Part shown: one piece after another, positions 1-8,420 of the stretch
Layout: every line of letters starts with the position of its first letter
How positions within the stretch are numbered: position 1 is the stretch's first letter
Origin: an uncultured Devosia sp.
GTDB lineage: Bacteria > Pseudomonadota > Alphaproteobacteria > Rhizobiales > Devosiaceae
Direction of reading: 5' to 3'
Length of the DNA stretch: 64,000 nucleotides
Assembly: GCF_963517015.1 (NCBI RefSeq)
Contig: NZ_CAUQDV010000001.1
Span: forward strand, 372,001 to 436,000
The notes under the pieces: generated by a model
Database searches by the model: none
What the model was told of the DNA's origin: nothing
What the model saw: only the letters and a program-made list of their open reading frames with translations
Position numbers and translations under genes: made by a program

Positions 1-203
1 TGCGTGTTCGGGTCGCTGCCGTGCCCGACAAGGGCAAGGCCAATGCGGCAGTGATTGCGCTCCTTGCCAAGGCGCTCGGCCTCCCCAAGTCATCGCTCAG
101 TCTGGCGAACGGCGAGACCAGTCGCTTCAAGACCATCGCCATCCACGGCGACGGCGACGCATTGTCCCGTACCGTCGAGAAATTGCCTGCCGCGACAAAA
201 TAG
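1..203 (+). CDS. DUF167 / YggU-family protein, C-terminal part
   Basis: This gene enters from outside the window, so only about the last 66 codons are visible, read in the frame that begins at base 3 and ending in TAG. The visible part carries the DUF167 signature: a V-P-D-K-G-K-A-N-A-A stretch followed by a helix rich in Leu/Ala and a K-S segment. DUF167 proteins are small (about 100 residues), widespread and of unknown biochemical role. In alphaproteobacteria they often sit near housekeeping genes, and here hppA follows after a 134-bp gap on the same strand. The family call is fairly secure; no function can be stated. Confidence 0.75.
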   Translation, partial: RVRVAAVPDKGKANAAVIALLAKALGLPKSSLSLANGETSRFKTIAIHGDGDALSRTVEKLPAATK

Positions 204-214
204 CGCAATTTCCA

Positions 215-242
215 TTGCTTACCTCTCCAATCCGTCTAATCT
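215..242 (+). promoter_or_regulatory. possible sigma-70-type promoter of hppA
   Basis: TTGCTT (215-220) and TAATCT (237-242) are separated by 16 bp in the gap between the DUF167 gene and hppA. The match to TTGACA/TATAAT is partial. It would give an untranslated leader of about 90 nt. This is inference from consensus only. Confidence 0.3.
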
Positions 243-337
243 TCTCTTGGAAGGGGCTCGTAGGAGGCGTGTTGCGTCGGTTGGAGGACCGGCCCCACAC
301 GGATGAGACCCTCGGAGGAAATTAGAGGGACTGATCT

Positions 338-2482
338 ATGACTTTGGCACTCTGGCTGATCGTCGTGTGTGGCGCTCTGTCCATCGTCTATGGCGTCTAT
401 ACGACGCAACAATTGCTCGCCGCCGACGCCGGTTCGGCCCGCATGCAGGAAATCTCGGCAGCCGTCCGGGAAGGAGCAACGGCCTATCTCAAGCGTCAAT
501 ATGCAACCATCGGCATTGTCGGCGTGGTGATCCTGATCGCCGCCTTCCTGCTGCTGGGTGTCTATGCTGCCGTCGGCTTCCTGCTCGGTGCGGTGCTTTC
601 GGGCGCGGCCGGCTTTATCGGCATGAATGTGTCCGTCAGGGCCAATGTGCGCGTGGCCCAGGCGGCGGTCGGCTCGCTGGCCAAGGGTCTCGACCTTGCC
701 TTCAAGTCCGGCGCGGTTACCGGCATGCTGGTGGCTGGCTTGGGCCTGCTGGGTGTCACCCTCTATTTCATCATTCTGACGCAGATGCTGGGCTTCGAGC
801 CCACCAGCCGCACGGTCATCGATGCCTTGGTCGCGCTGAGCTTCGGTGCATCGCTGATTTCGATCTTTGCCCGTCTGGGCGGCGGTATCTTCACCAAGGG
901 TGCTGACGTGGGCGGCGACATGGTTGGCAAGGTCGAAGCCGGCATTCCCGAAGACGATCCGCGCAATCCGGCGACGATTGCCGATAACGTCGGCGACAAT
1001 GTCGGCGACTGCGCCGGCATGGCGGCCGATCTCTTCGAAACCTATGTGGTGACCATTGTCGCCACCATGGTGCTTGCCGCCATCATCCTGCCCGACGCCT
1101 TCAAGCTGATCGGCATGGTGCTGCCGCTGGCGATCGGCGGCGCCTGCGTGGTCACCTCGATCATCGGCACCTATTTCGTGAAACTGGGCGCTGACAACAA
1201 CATCATGGGCGCGCTTTACAAGGGCATCATCGCCACCGGCGTGCTGTCGCTGATCGCACTACTGCCGGTGCTGTGGATGGTGTTCGGCGATCTCAATGTG
1301 GCTATCGAGGCCTCCGACAAGACCTTTACGCCATGGTCGTTGTTCTGGTGCGGCGTGGCTGGCCTCGTCATAACCGGGCTGATCATCGTCATCACCGAAT
1401 ATTACACCGGCACCGATCGGCGCCCGGTCAATTCCATTGCCGAGGCTTCGGTTACCGGCCATGGCACCAATGTCATCCAGGGCCTCGCCGTGTCGCTGGA
1501 ATCGACGGCCCTGCCGGCGCTGGTGATCATTGCCGGCATCATCGTCACCTATAATCTGGCCGGTCTTTTCGGCATCGCCTTTGCCGTGGCGACCATGCTG
1601 GCGCTGGCCGGCATCGTCGTGGCGCTCGATGCTTTCGGTCCGGTCACCGACAATGCCGGCGGCATTGCCGAAATGGCCGGTCTCGACAAGGAAGTGCGCC
1701 ACAATACCGACGCGCTGGACGCCGTCGGCAATACAACCAAGGCCGTCACCAAGGGCTATGCCATCGGCTCGGCCGGCCTGGGAGCGCTGGTGCTGTTCGC
1801 CGCCTATACGCAGGACCTGATCTACTTCTCCCGCGAGGCGGTGGAAGGCTCGTTCTTCTACGGGCTCGAAGCCCTGACTTTCTCGCTGGCAGACCCCTAT
1901 GTCGTGGTCGGCCTGCTGTTTGGTGGCCTGTTGCCCTTCCTCTTTGGCGGCATGTCGATGACGGCCGTCGGCCGCGCAGCGCAGGCCGTGGTGGTGGAAG
2001 TGCGTCGCCAGTTCAAGGAAAAGCCGGGCATCATGGCCGGCACCGACAAGCCCGACTATGGCCGGGCCGTCGACATGCTGACCAAGGCGGCAATCCGCGA
2101 GATGATCGTGCCGTCGCTGCTGCCGGTGCTGTCACCGATCGTGGTCTTCTTCCTGATCAACTGGATCGCCGGCCCTGCGGCAGGCTTTTCGGCGCTGGGG
2201 GCCATGCTGATGGGCGTCATCGTCACCGGGCTGTTCGTGGCCATTTCCATGACCGCCGGTGGCGGCGCCTGGGACAATGCCAAGAAAAGCTTCGAGGACG
2301 GTTTCACCGACAGTCATGGCGTCAAGCACCTCAAGGGGTCCGATGCCCACAAGGCCTCGGTCACCGGCGACACCGTTGGCGACCCCTACAAGGACACGGC
2401 CGGTCCGGCCGTCAATCCGATGATCAAGATCACCAATATCGTGGCGCTGCTGTTGCTCGCGGTGCTGGCGCATCTGGGCTGA
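338..2482 (+). CDS. hppA: K+-independent proton-translocating membrane pyrophosphatase
   Basis: A 714-residue polytopic inner-membrane protein that couples hydrolysis of pyrophosphate to proton pumping; the length is normal for bacterial H+-PPases. The substrate-binding block is intact, with G-A-D-V-G-G-D near residue 190 followed by the E-D-D-P-R-N-P and D-N-V-G-D-N-V-G-D-C motifs. A second acidic block (G-D-T-V-G-D-P-Y-K-D-T) lies near the C terminus. The motif GNTTKAVTKG has Lys where K+-dependent enzymes have Ala, which marks the K+-independent subclass of this family. The ATG at 338 follows purine-rich GGAGG and AGAGGGA sequences. A terminator hairpin follows the stop. The soluble pyrophosphatase ppa lies about 4 kb downstream, so the cell has two routes for disposing of PPi. 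Confidence 0.97.
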   Translation: MTLALWLIVVCGALSIVYGVYTTQQLLAADAGSARMQEISAAVREGATAYLKRQYATIGIVGVVILIAAFLLLGVYAAVGFLLGAVLSGAAGFIGMNVSVRANVRVAQAAVGSLAKGLDLAFKSGAVTGMLVAGLGLLGVTLYFIILTQMLGFEPTSRTVIDALVALSFGASLISIFARLGGGIFTKGADVGGDMVGKVEAGIPEDDPRNPATIADNVGDNVGDCAGMAADLFETYVVTIVATMVLAAIILPDAFKLIGMVLPLAIGGACVVTSIIGTYFVKLGADNNIMGALYKGIIATGVLSLIALLPVLWMVFGDLNVAIEASDKTFTPWSLFWCGVAGLVITGLIIVITEYYTGTDRRPVNSIAEASVTGHGTNVIQGLAVSLESTALPALVIIAGIIVTYNLAGLFGIAFAVATMLALAGIVVALDAFGPVTDNAGGIAEMAGLDKEVRHNTDALDAVGNTTKAVTKGYAIGSAGLGALVLFAAYTQDLIYFSREAVEGSFFYGLEALTFSLADPYVVVGLLFGGLLPFLFGGMSMTAVGRAAQAVVVEVRRQFKEKPGIMAGTDKPDYGRAVDMLTKAAIREMIVPSLLPVLSPIVVFFLINWIAGPAAGFSALGAMLMGVIVTGLFVAISMTAGGGAWDNAKKSFEDGFTDSHGVKHLKGSDAHKASVTGDTVGDPYKDTAGPAVNPMIKITNIVALLLLAVLAHLG

Positions 2483-2513
2483 CGCGGCATCCGCCTCGAC
2501 CGGAATTGAAGGA

Positions 2514-2542
2514 GGCCCGGGGGATGCTCCGGGCCTTTCTTT
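2514..2542 (+). terminator. Rho-independent terminator after hppA
   Basis: A seven-base-pair perfect stem, GGCCCGG (2514-2520) with CCGGGCC (2529-2535), is followed directly by TTTCTTT. It sits about 30 nt after the hppA stop codon and before the convergent marR gene. Confidence 0.8.
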
Positions 2543-2605
2543 CTGTGCGAATTCAGCACGTGGTCAGATCGGTAGAGGTCTGTCGTGCGAAACCTCATTG
2601 CCCCG

Positions 2606-3052
2606 TCAGTTCGTGATGTCCAGATCCCTTGCCTCGAGCGAAAGGATGATCTTGCCGAGAAGAGACCGATACTGGTCCTGCTCGCCCTGTGTCAGACCCT
2701 CTGTGGCATGGGCATTGATGGTGTTCACGGCCTGGGCAACCTCCGGCAGTTTGGCGCGGGCCAGGGGGGTCAGCGCGACTAGCATGGAGCGGCCATCTTG
2801 CGGGTTCGGGCGGCGGGTCACGAGGCCATCGCGTTCCATGCGATTGAGCGTTGCCGTCATGGTGGCTTGTTCGACCGATGCCTGTTCGGCAATGGCCTTT
2901 TGCGTCATGTCGCCGGCTTCGAGCGCCATCAGCACAGGCATATGGGCAGGGCTGAGACCCAGCGGGGACAATTGCCGGTCGAGCTCGCGCACGAGGAGCC
3001 GCGCGGCCCAGTTGGTCAGGTAGCCGATGGAAGTTTGTCGGTTCAAGGCCAT
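2606..3052 (-). CDS. MarR-family transcriptional regulator
   Basis: A 148-residue protein of normal length for MarR dimers. A winged-helix core runs from about residue 30 to 110, with the recognition region around S-V-E-Q-A-T-M-T-A-T-L-N-R-M-E and a wing containing D-G-L-V-T-R-R-P-N-P-Q-D-G-R-S, typical of the family. It is divergent from the cytochrome b561 gene. The 75-bp gap contains an imperfect inverted repeat overlapping a TATAAT box on this gene's strand, so it probably represses itself and its neighbour. The ligand cannot be predicted. The start codon ATG at 3052 fits the family N terminus. Confidence 0.93.
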   Translation of the reverse strand: MALNRQTSIGYLTNWAARLLVRELDRQLSPLGLSPAHMPVLMALEAGDMTQKAIAEQASVEQATMTATLNRMERDGLVTRRPNPQDGRSMLVALTPLARAKLPEVAQAVNTINAHATEGLTQGEQDQYRSLLGKIILSLEARDLDITN

Positions 3053-3087
3053 TTACATAGCATGCTCAGTAATTATATAGTGTGCTA
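3052..3087. promoter_or_regulatory. divergent promoter and MarR-type operator
   Basis: The half-sites TAGCATGCT (3058-3066) and AGTGTGCTA (3079-3087) form an inverted repeat matching at 7 of 9 positions around an AT-rich centre. That centre contains a perfect TATAAT on the minus strand (3072-3077) for marR. On the plus strand, TTTACA (3052-3057) and a TATA-like hexamer near 3074-3081 could serve the b561 gene. The arrangement fits a MarR dimer blocking both promoters. No experimental evidence. Confidence 0.55.
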
Positions 3088-3127
3088 AGTATATGAGTTG
3101 AGGTCATATCCGCAAGGGAGTTCCCGC

Positions 3128-3664
3128 ATGTCGATGCGCAGTTCGAACAATCGCTATGGCGCCGTTGCCATCACCATCCACTGGCTGACCGCTCTCGCCA
3201 TTCTTGGCATGCTGGTCAGCGGGCTTGTCGCGTCCAACATTGCCGATGATGCCGCAAAGCTCCCCCTGCTGCGCGGGCACGCCATCATGGGCAGTCTTGT
3301 CGGCGTGCTAACGCTGTTCCGCGTGCTCTGGTGGCTGGCCTTCGACAAGCGTCCGGGCGATGCGCCGGGCCTGTCGCGCCTGCAGAAGGGTGCGTCGCAT
3401 GCGGTCCATTACGGGCTTTATCTGGTCATCCTCGTCATGGTCGCCAGCGGCATTGGCACCATGGTTCTGACCGGCGCAAACCTGCAGCTCTTTGGCTCGG
3501 CGCCGCTGCCATTTCCGGATTTCACCCTGGCGCCGCCCATGACCGTGCATGGGATCCTGGCTCGCGTGCTGATCGCCTTGGCCATCGGCCATGTCGGCGC
3601 TGCACTCTGGCATCAGTTCATCCGGCGCGACCACCTGCTGGCCCGCATGGGGCTGGGCCGCTAG
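3128..3664 (+). CDS. cytochrome b561 family protein
   Basis: A protein of about 178 residues with four predicted membrane helices and the pattern of CybB-type di-heme cytochromes: R-Y-x-x-x-A-I-x-x-H-W at the N terminus, a second His in L-R-G-H-A, and His residues in H-A-V-H-Y and H-V-G-A-A-L-W-H that would ligate heme. Such proteins carry electrons in the inner membrane, for example quinol to superoxide or small redox partners. I chose the ATG at 3128 because AAGGGAG lies seven bases upstream; a longer in-frame extension to 3098 has no such site. The marR gene is divergent. The stop codon overlaps that of the next, convergent gene in a shared CTAG. Confidence 0.9.
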   Translation: MSMRSSNNRYGAVAITIHWLTALAILGMLVSGLVASNIADDAAKLPLLRGHAIMGSLVGVLTLFRVLWWLAFDKRPGDAPGLSRLQKGASHAVHYGLYLVILVMVASGIGTMVLTGANLQLFGSAPLPFPDFTLAPPMTVHGILARVLIALAIGHVGAALWHQFIRRDHLLARMGLGR

Positions 3665-4266
3665 AGGCCGGCCAATTGCGCGAAAGCCGTCTTGGGCGCG
3701 GCAAGGGCCACAGCAATGGACGCGACGCAATCCTGGGGGCGCATCGTGCCGGTGTCGACGGTCAGGTCATAGATGCCCGGTACATGCACCGCGTCCTGCC
3801 AGCGCTGCACGGGCGGGGGAACGGTGTCGCCAGCCTCGTACATGCCGCCCCTGGTATCGGCATTGCGCCGCGTCATGATCACATCCAGCGGGCAGCGGAC
3901 GCCGACGAACAGCACATCGAGCCCGTCCAGCAGCCGAGCACATTGCGGCAGGATGTCGAGCGGCCGGGAATAGACGTCATGGTGACCGACATCGGCAACG
4001 ACATTGAAACCCTCCTGCGCATGGGCGGCGATCGAGCGATAAAGCGCCAGATAGAGTCGGACGACATCGGGCTCCAGCTCGGGCTTTTCGCCACCCGGAC
4101 GCAATCCGATCCCCGGTAGCAAATGTTGTGGCAGAATGGCGTTCTGGGCATCGACGCCCAGATTGATCCAACTGCCGGGCAGGTCATTCTGCATGGCCTT
4201 GGCGATGGAGGATTTGCCGGAGCGGGGGACGCCATTGAGGACGACGATACGGCCGGTCATCGGCAC
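3661..4266 (-). CDS. chloramphenicol phosphotransferase-like P-loop kinase
   Basis: A 201-residue P-loop protein. The Walker A motif G-V-P-R-S-G-K-S-S lies at residues 10-18, and the rest resembles the CPT-like family (PF07931): L-G-V-D near residue 38, a central D-V-G-H-H-D, and V-G-V-R-C-P near residue 120. Members phosphorylate small molecules; the classical enzyme inactivates chloramphenicol, but most chromosomal relatives have unknown substrates, so resistance should not be assumed. Translation may start at GTG 4266 or ATG 4260 (MTGRIVVLNG); the second looks more natural for a P-loop kinase. It converges with the b561 gene and shares CTAG with its stop. Confidence 0.75.
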   Translation of the reverse strand: MPMTGRIVVLNGVPRSGKSSIAKAMQNDLPGSWINLGVDAQNAILPQHLLPGIGLRPGGEKPELEPDVVRLYLALYRSIAAHAQEGFNVVADVGHHDVYSRPLDILPQCARLLDGLDVLFVGVRCPLDVIMTRRNADTRGGMYEAGDTVPPPVQRWQDAVHVPGIYDLTVDTGTMRPQDCVASIAVALAAPKTAFAQLAGL

Positions 4267-4464
4267 AAGCCTTTTTGGTTGCAGTCACCGTCGGGCGGCG
4301 ATCATTTTGCCGTAGACCTCCAATTCCCGCCTGTCCAGTAAGGCTGTTCGCGTCGGGAAGTAATCAGCAGGACATTAACCAGCGAATAAGTTCCGATCCA
4401 AGCCATTGTCACCAATAGAGAATTTTTAATACCCCCGGACCTTTATGCGGCCATCCGGGACAGA

Positions 4465-6657
4465 ATGTTCTTTGGGGAAATGATGTTGGACTTGTCGCTT
4501 GCCAGCCATATTAGCCATGATGGCGCACTCATAGCTTCTGCAGTCGCTTTTGGTTCAGTCCTGACCTATGCGGGTCTTCGGTTGTCAAAGGCGCTGCACG
4601 ACAGACGCAGTCGTCGGATTGCCGTCGCCAAGCGTGAAGAAAAGTTCAGCCTGCTGGTCCATGGCGTCAGTGATACCGCCATCTACATGCTTGATGTGGA
4701 TGGCATGGTCAGCAACTGGAACCCAGGCGCGGAGCGGCTCAAACTCTATACCGAGACAGAAATCGTCGGTCAGCACTTCTCCTGTTTCTACGCCGAGGCG
4801 GACCGCGCAGCGGGTGTGCCGCTCCGCAATCTGGTGACGGCCGCCAGAACCGGCACATTCGAGGATGAAGGGTGGCGTCTGCGCAAGGACGGGTCCCGTC
4901 TGTGGGCGCAGGTCATCATCGAGTCCCTGCATGATCCGAAGGGCGAACTGATCGGCTTCGCCAAGATCACGCGCGATCATACCGACAAGATGCTGGCCGA
5001 TCAGGAACACCGGCGGACTGCTGAAAATCTCCAGGTCACGCTCGACCACATGGCCAATGGCATCTGCCTGCTCGACGGCGAGAGCCGGGTTTCCCTGCAC
5101 AACGAACGCTTTTGCGCAATTCTCGGCCTGGGCGACATGTCGCTCAAGGGAAAAAGGCTGGCTGATATCCGGCAACTCAACTCGGAGTCTTTCGAGGAGC
5201 ACGTCCGGGAACATATGCGGCTGATTTCTGCTGGCGGTGGCGAACGCGTTTCAGAGATGCCTGATGGCAAGGTGCTTCGCTATGTCAGCACGCCGACTGA
5301 TACCGGTGCCTGGGTCATTACGCTCGAAGACGTGACCGACCAGACCCGTCAGGCTGAGCGGATCGCCCACATGGCGCGCCATGATCCGCTTACCGGCCTG
5401 CCGAATCGCCCTGAATTTACCGATGCCCTGGATGCGGCGATTGCCGAAGCCGATGTGCTGGGAGCCAATGTGGCGGTGATCAATATCGATCTCGACTGCT
5501 TCAAGGAAATCAACGACACCTTTGGCCACGCGATTGGCGACAAGGTGTTGAGCAAGCTCGCCAATCGATTCAAGGCCCTTGCCACACGAGGTGAAGTCGT
5601 CAGCCGGTTCGGTGGTGATGAGTTCGTGGCGATGAAGCTTTATCGCAAGGGCGAAGAACTCGACGACTTCCTGCGCGCAATGGCTACGGCCCTGTCTGCT
5701 CGCATGCTGTTTGGTGCCACGGAGGTGGAGCCAGGTGCCAGCCTTGGTGTGTCGATCTATCCGGGCGATGCCGATGACCGGACCAAGCTCATGGGCAATG
5801 CCGATATGGCCATGTATCGCGCCAAGGCCGATCCGCAGGAAACGATCTGCTTTTATGAGCCGTCGATGGATGAAGCGATGCGCGCAAGACGCGATCTGGC
5901 GCGAGACCTATGGACTGCGCTCAAGGAGGAGCAGTTCTTCCTGCACTACCAGGTGCAGCGCCAGGCGCATACTCTCGACGTCACGGGATATGAGGTATTG
6001 TTGCGCTGGCAACACCCCGTCCAGGGTCTCATTTCGCCAGCTGTATTCATTCCCATCGCCGAGGAATGCGGTGCGATCAATGGCATTGGTGAATGGGTGT
6101 TGCAGCGCGCCTGTTCGGAAGCCGCTGCGCGGCTGAATGGTCGGATTGCGGTCAACCTGTCGCCCGTCCAACTCGGCAATGCATGTTTGCCCGAGAAGGT
6201 CCGTGAGATTCTCGTCAAGACGGGTCTATCGCCAGATCGACTGGAGCTGGAGGTCACCGAAACCGCCATCATCGCCGACAAGCAAAGAGCGCTTCATGTC
6301 TTGCGCCAGATCAAGGCCATGGGCGTCACCATCGCCATCGATGATTTCGGCACGGGCTATTCGTCGCTCGAAACGCTGCGTTCCTTCCCCTTTGACAAGA
6401 TCAAGCTCGACCGCAGTTTCGTGATCGACCTCGATACGGACCATCAGGCCCGGGCCTTTGTTCGCGCCATGCTGGCGCTGGGCAAGAGCCTGAACGTTCC
6501 GGTCCTGGCAGAAGGGGTGGAAACGGAAAGCCAGATGAAGGTTCTCGCCGCCGAAGGATGTGACCAGTTCCAGGGCTATCTGCTGGGCAGGCCCGACCGG
6601 CTCGAAGTGGTCCGCCGGGCCAATGAGGTCGAGGTGCCGCTGTCAAAGGCCAGCTAG
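4465..6657 (+). CDS. membrane-anchored PAS-PAS-GGDEF-EAL cyclic-di-GMP enzyme
   Basis: A 730-residue signalling protein. One hydrophobic segment (about residues 20-42) is followed by two PAS-like sensor domains (about 60-180 and 185-290), GGDEF (about 310-460) and EAL (about 475-720). GGDEF is intact (RFGGDEFV). In the EAL domain the signature is E-V-L-L-R-W rather than E-A-L, and the other catalytic residues are present: NLSPVQ, ELEVTE, DDFGTGYSS, the K of KLDRSF and AEGVET. Both synthesis and breakdown of c-di-GMP are therefore possible. A start at 4480 or 4483 is also possible, since GGGG lies just upstream of those ATGs. It stands alone between intergenic gaps. Confidence 0.93.
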   Translation: MFFGEMMLDLSLASHISHDGALIASAVAFGSVLTYAGLRLSKALHDRRSRRIAVAKREEKFSLLVHGVSDTAIYMLDVDGMVSNWNPGAERLKLYTETEIVGQHFSCFYAEADRAAGVPLRNLVTAARTGTFEDEGWRLRKDGSRLWAQVIIESLHDPKGELIGFAKITRDHTDKMLADQEHRRTAENLQVTLDHMANGICLLDGESRVSLHNERFCAILGLGDMSLKGKRLADIRQLNSESFEEHVREHMRLISAGGGERVSEMPDGKVLRYVSTPTDTGAWVITLEDVTDQTRQAERIAHMARHDPLTGLPNRPEFTDALDAAIAEADVLGANVAVINIDLDCFKEINDTFGHAIGDKVLSKLANRFKALATRGEVVSRFGGDEFVAMKLYRKGEELDDFLRAMATALSARMLFGATEVEPGASLGVSIYPGDADDRTKLMGNADMAMYRAKADPQETICFYEPSMDEAMRARRDLARDLWTALKEEQFFLHYQVQRQAHTLDVTGYEVLLRWQHPVQGLISPAVFIPIAEECGAINGIGEWVLQRACSEAAARLNGRIAVNLSPVQLGNACLPEKVREILVKTGLSPDRLELEVTETAIIADKQRALHVLRQIKAMGVTIAIDDFGTGYSSLETLRSFPFDKIKLDRSFVIDLDTDHQARAFVRAMLALGKSLNVPVLAEGVETESQMKVLAAEGCDQFQGYLLGRPDRLEVVRRANEVEVPLSKAS

Positions 6658-6738
6658 CGTTTCAGGCGATGCATATCAAAGCCTCCATGGGCGGTGCAGG
6701 ACAGGTGTCATGCTCCGCCCATGGGGCAGTGCGGTGCC

Positions 6739-7272
6739 TTATTTGGCGGCGTTGAACTTCTCGATCGAGTCGAGGATCACCTGCTTGGCGTCGGCGAGGT
6801 TGCCGATGCGGTCGATCTTGGCCCACTTGCCGGGCTCGAGATCCTTGTAGTGGGTGAAGAAGTGCTTGACGCGCTCGAGCTGGATTTCGGGGAAGTCCTC
6901 GATATCCAGGATATTGTCATACATGCGCGTCAGCTTGGAGACCGGCAGGGCGATGATCTTTTCGTCCTGGCCGCCGTCGTCTTCCATGTAGAGCACGCCG
7001 ATGGGGCGCGAGCGCACGACAGCGCCGGGGACGAGGGGACGCGAATTCATCACGATGACGTCGAGCGGGTCGCCGTCGCCGCAGAGCGTATGGGGCACGA
7101 AGCCGTAATTGCCCGGATAGCGCATGGGCGTGTAGAGGAAGCGGTCGACGAAAAGGGCGCCGGAATCCTTGTCGATCTCGTATTTGATCGGCTCGCCGCC
7201 CAGCGGCACTTCGATGATGACATTGAGGTCGTCGGGCGGATTCTTGCCGGTCGGGATGGCGTCGATATTCAT
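6739..7272 (-). CDS. ppa: soluble inorganic pyrophosphatase
   Basis: A 177-residue family I cytosolic pyrophosphatase that hydrolyses PPi to two phosphates with Mg2+. The catalytic signature D-G-D-P-L-D-V is present near residue 66. The conserved Y-E-I-D-K-D-S-G-A, R-Y-P-G-N-Y-G-F-V-P and the D-x-x-x-K-I-x-A-L-P block are also seen. The length matches E. coli Ppa (about 176). The start MNIDAIP is typical of alphaproteobacterial members. It ends opposite the GGDEF-EAL gene and is followed upstream by a universal stress protein gene on the same strand. Confidence 0.97.
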   Translation of the reverse strand: MNIDAIPTGKNPPDDLNVIIEVPLGGEPIKYEIDKDSGALFVDRFLYTPMRYPGNYGFVPHTLCGDGDPLDVIVMNSRPLVPGAVVRSRPIGVLYMEDDGGQDEKIIALPVSKLTRMYDNILDIEDFPEIQLERVKHFFTHYKDLEPGKWAKIDRIGNLADAKQVILDSIEKFNAAK

Positions 7273-7352
7273 TTGGCTCAGGTCTCGTTCATCGGGGAGG
7301 CGATAAAGTCGCGTGGTTCTCGCCCAGAACGGCAGGGAAAGGCAAGCCCCGC

Positions 7353-7799
7353 CTATTTGGCGATGAGCACCGGCACCCTCGCCTGCGTCAGCACTTCGCT
7401 GGCCTGGCTACCCAGCAGAAGCCGTTCCAGCCCGCGACGGCCATGGGATCCCATGACGATAAGATCGACCTTGCGCGCCTCGGCTGTTTCGATGATCGCC
7501 TGGGCAGGATGGCGATTGGGGAGATGGAGAAGTTCTGCGTCGATACCCTTTGCGTCGGCCTTGCTGGCTGCTGCAGCAAGAATGCTCCCGGCCTGCTCGG
7601 CATAGGCCTCCTCGACCCGCGCGGTTATCGAGGCGGAATCGATCGGGCCAAAGCCGCCGCCGTAGATATTGTCGACCGGGGTGGTGGAGGTCAGGACCAG
7701 CAAGGCAGCGTCCTGCTCCCTGGCAAGCTTGAGCCCGATGTCGAGCGCCTTCTCGGCTGTTGCCGAACCGTCGGTGGCAACCAGAATGGATTTGAACAT
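7353..7799 (-). CDS. universal stress protein, UspA family
   Basis: A 148-residue single-domain Usp protein. The N terminus M-F-K-S-I-L-V-A-T-D-G-S is the family's first beta strand and acidic site. The C-terminal ATP-binding loop reads G-S-H-G-R-R-G-L-E-R-L-L-L-G-S, so it belongs to the ATP-binding class, and it ends with the usual V-P-V-L-I-A-K strand. GGGGAG lies upstream of the ATG at 7799. It is divergent from the secreted protein gene at 7854. Usp proteins help survival under starvation or other stress; the specific trigger is not visible here. Confidence 0.95.
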   Translation of the reverse strand: MFKSILVATDGSATAEKALDIGLKLAREQDAALLVLTSTTPVDNIYGGGFGPIDSASITARVEEAYAEQAGSILAAAASKADAKGIDAELLHLPNRHPAQAIIETAEARKVDLIVMGSHGRRGLERLLLGSQASEVLTQARVPVLIAK

Positions 7800-7853
7800 G
7801 ATTTCTCCCCTTTCGCGCCGATAGTATGGGGCGCAATCGAGGGGCGGTTTGAC

Positions 7854-8420
7854 ATGAATCATGGTTTTGCAAAGTCGGCTTGGGCCGGCGCGACTGCCCT
7901 CTGTTTGCTGGCAGCCGGTCCGGCGCAGGCGGCCTTCAACAGTTCCTATAGCGACCTCGATCTCGACCAGTGCCTGGTGCTCGATGCCGATGATTTCGGC
8001 GCGACCTGGGCCTGTCCGGGCTACAAGGGCTATCCGCTCAAGGTCAGTGAAAGCGACCTGCGCTTTTCCCTCGAATATGGTTTCAATCCCGATGCCAATG
8101 AAACAGGCGGGCAGACGCTGTCGCCGTTCAACTATCTCGGGCCGAAGATGGAATGGCGGCTCAGCAATGACCTTGGCCGCTGGATGCCGATCGCGACCAT
8201 CGTGCGCTATCACACGGCCGACCCGGAAACCGGCGAAGACAAGGGACAGGTCCTGGTCGTGACGCAGCTGGTGGAGGGCAATACCTGCCACATCGCCTAT
8301 GTGGATGCGCTGGCCAACACGGATGCCAATGAACTGGCCCGCGCGGCAGCGGACCAATCGGGCGATTTTGACTGTGGTACCGACGAGGTCGAGACCATCG
8401 GCAAATTCACTGCCTGGTAG
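7854..8420 (+). CDS. secreted protein of unknown function
   Basis: A 188-residue protein with a clear Sec signal peptide: a positively charged start, a hydrophobic core of Ala/Leu and cleavage expected after A-Q-A at about residue 25. The mature part is acidic, begins near N-S-S-Y-S-D-L-D-L-D-Q-C and has four Cys (around L-D-Q-C, W-A-C-P, N-T-C-H and F-D-C-G) that could make disulfides in the periplasm. I recognise no enzyme motif. The start ATG at 7854 has GAGGGGCG upstream. It meets the TerB-like gene end to end, with no base between their stop codons. Confidence 0.8.
   Translation: MNHGFAKSAWAGATALCLLAAGPAQAAFNSSYSDLDLDQCLVLDADDFGATWACPGYKGYPLKVSESDLRFSLEYGFNPDANETGGQTLSPFNYLGPKMEWRLSNDLGRWMPIATIVRYHTADPETGEDKGQVLVVTQLVEGNTCHIAYVDALANTDANELARAAADQSGDFDCGTDEVETIGKFTAW

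Noticed and set aside
7353..8357. An extended form of the universal stress protein with an extra N-terminal domain of 186 residues.
   Set aside because: The extension is antisense to the secreted protein gene at 7854, and a good ribosome site precedes the internal ATG 7799.
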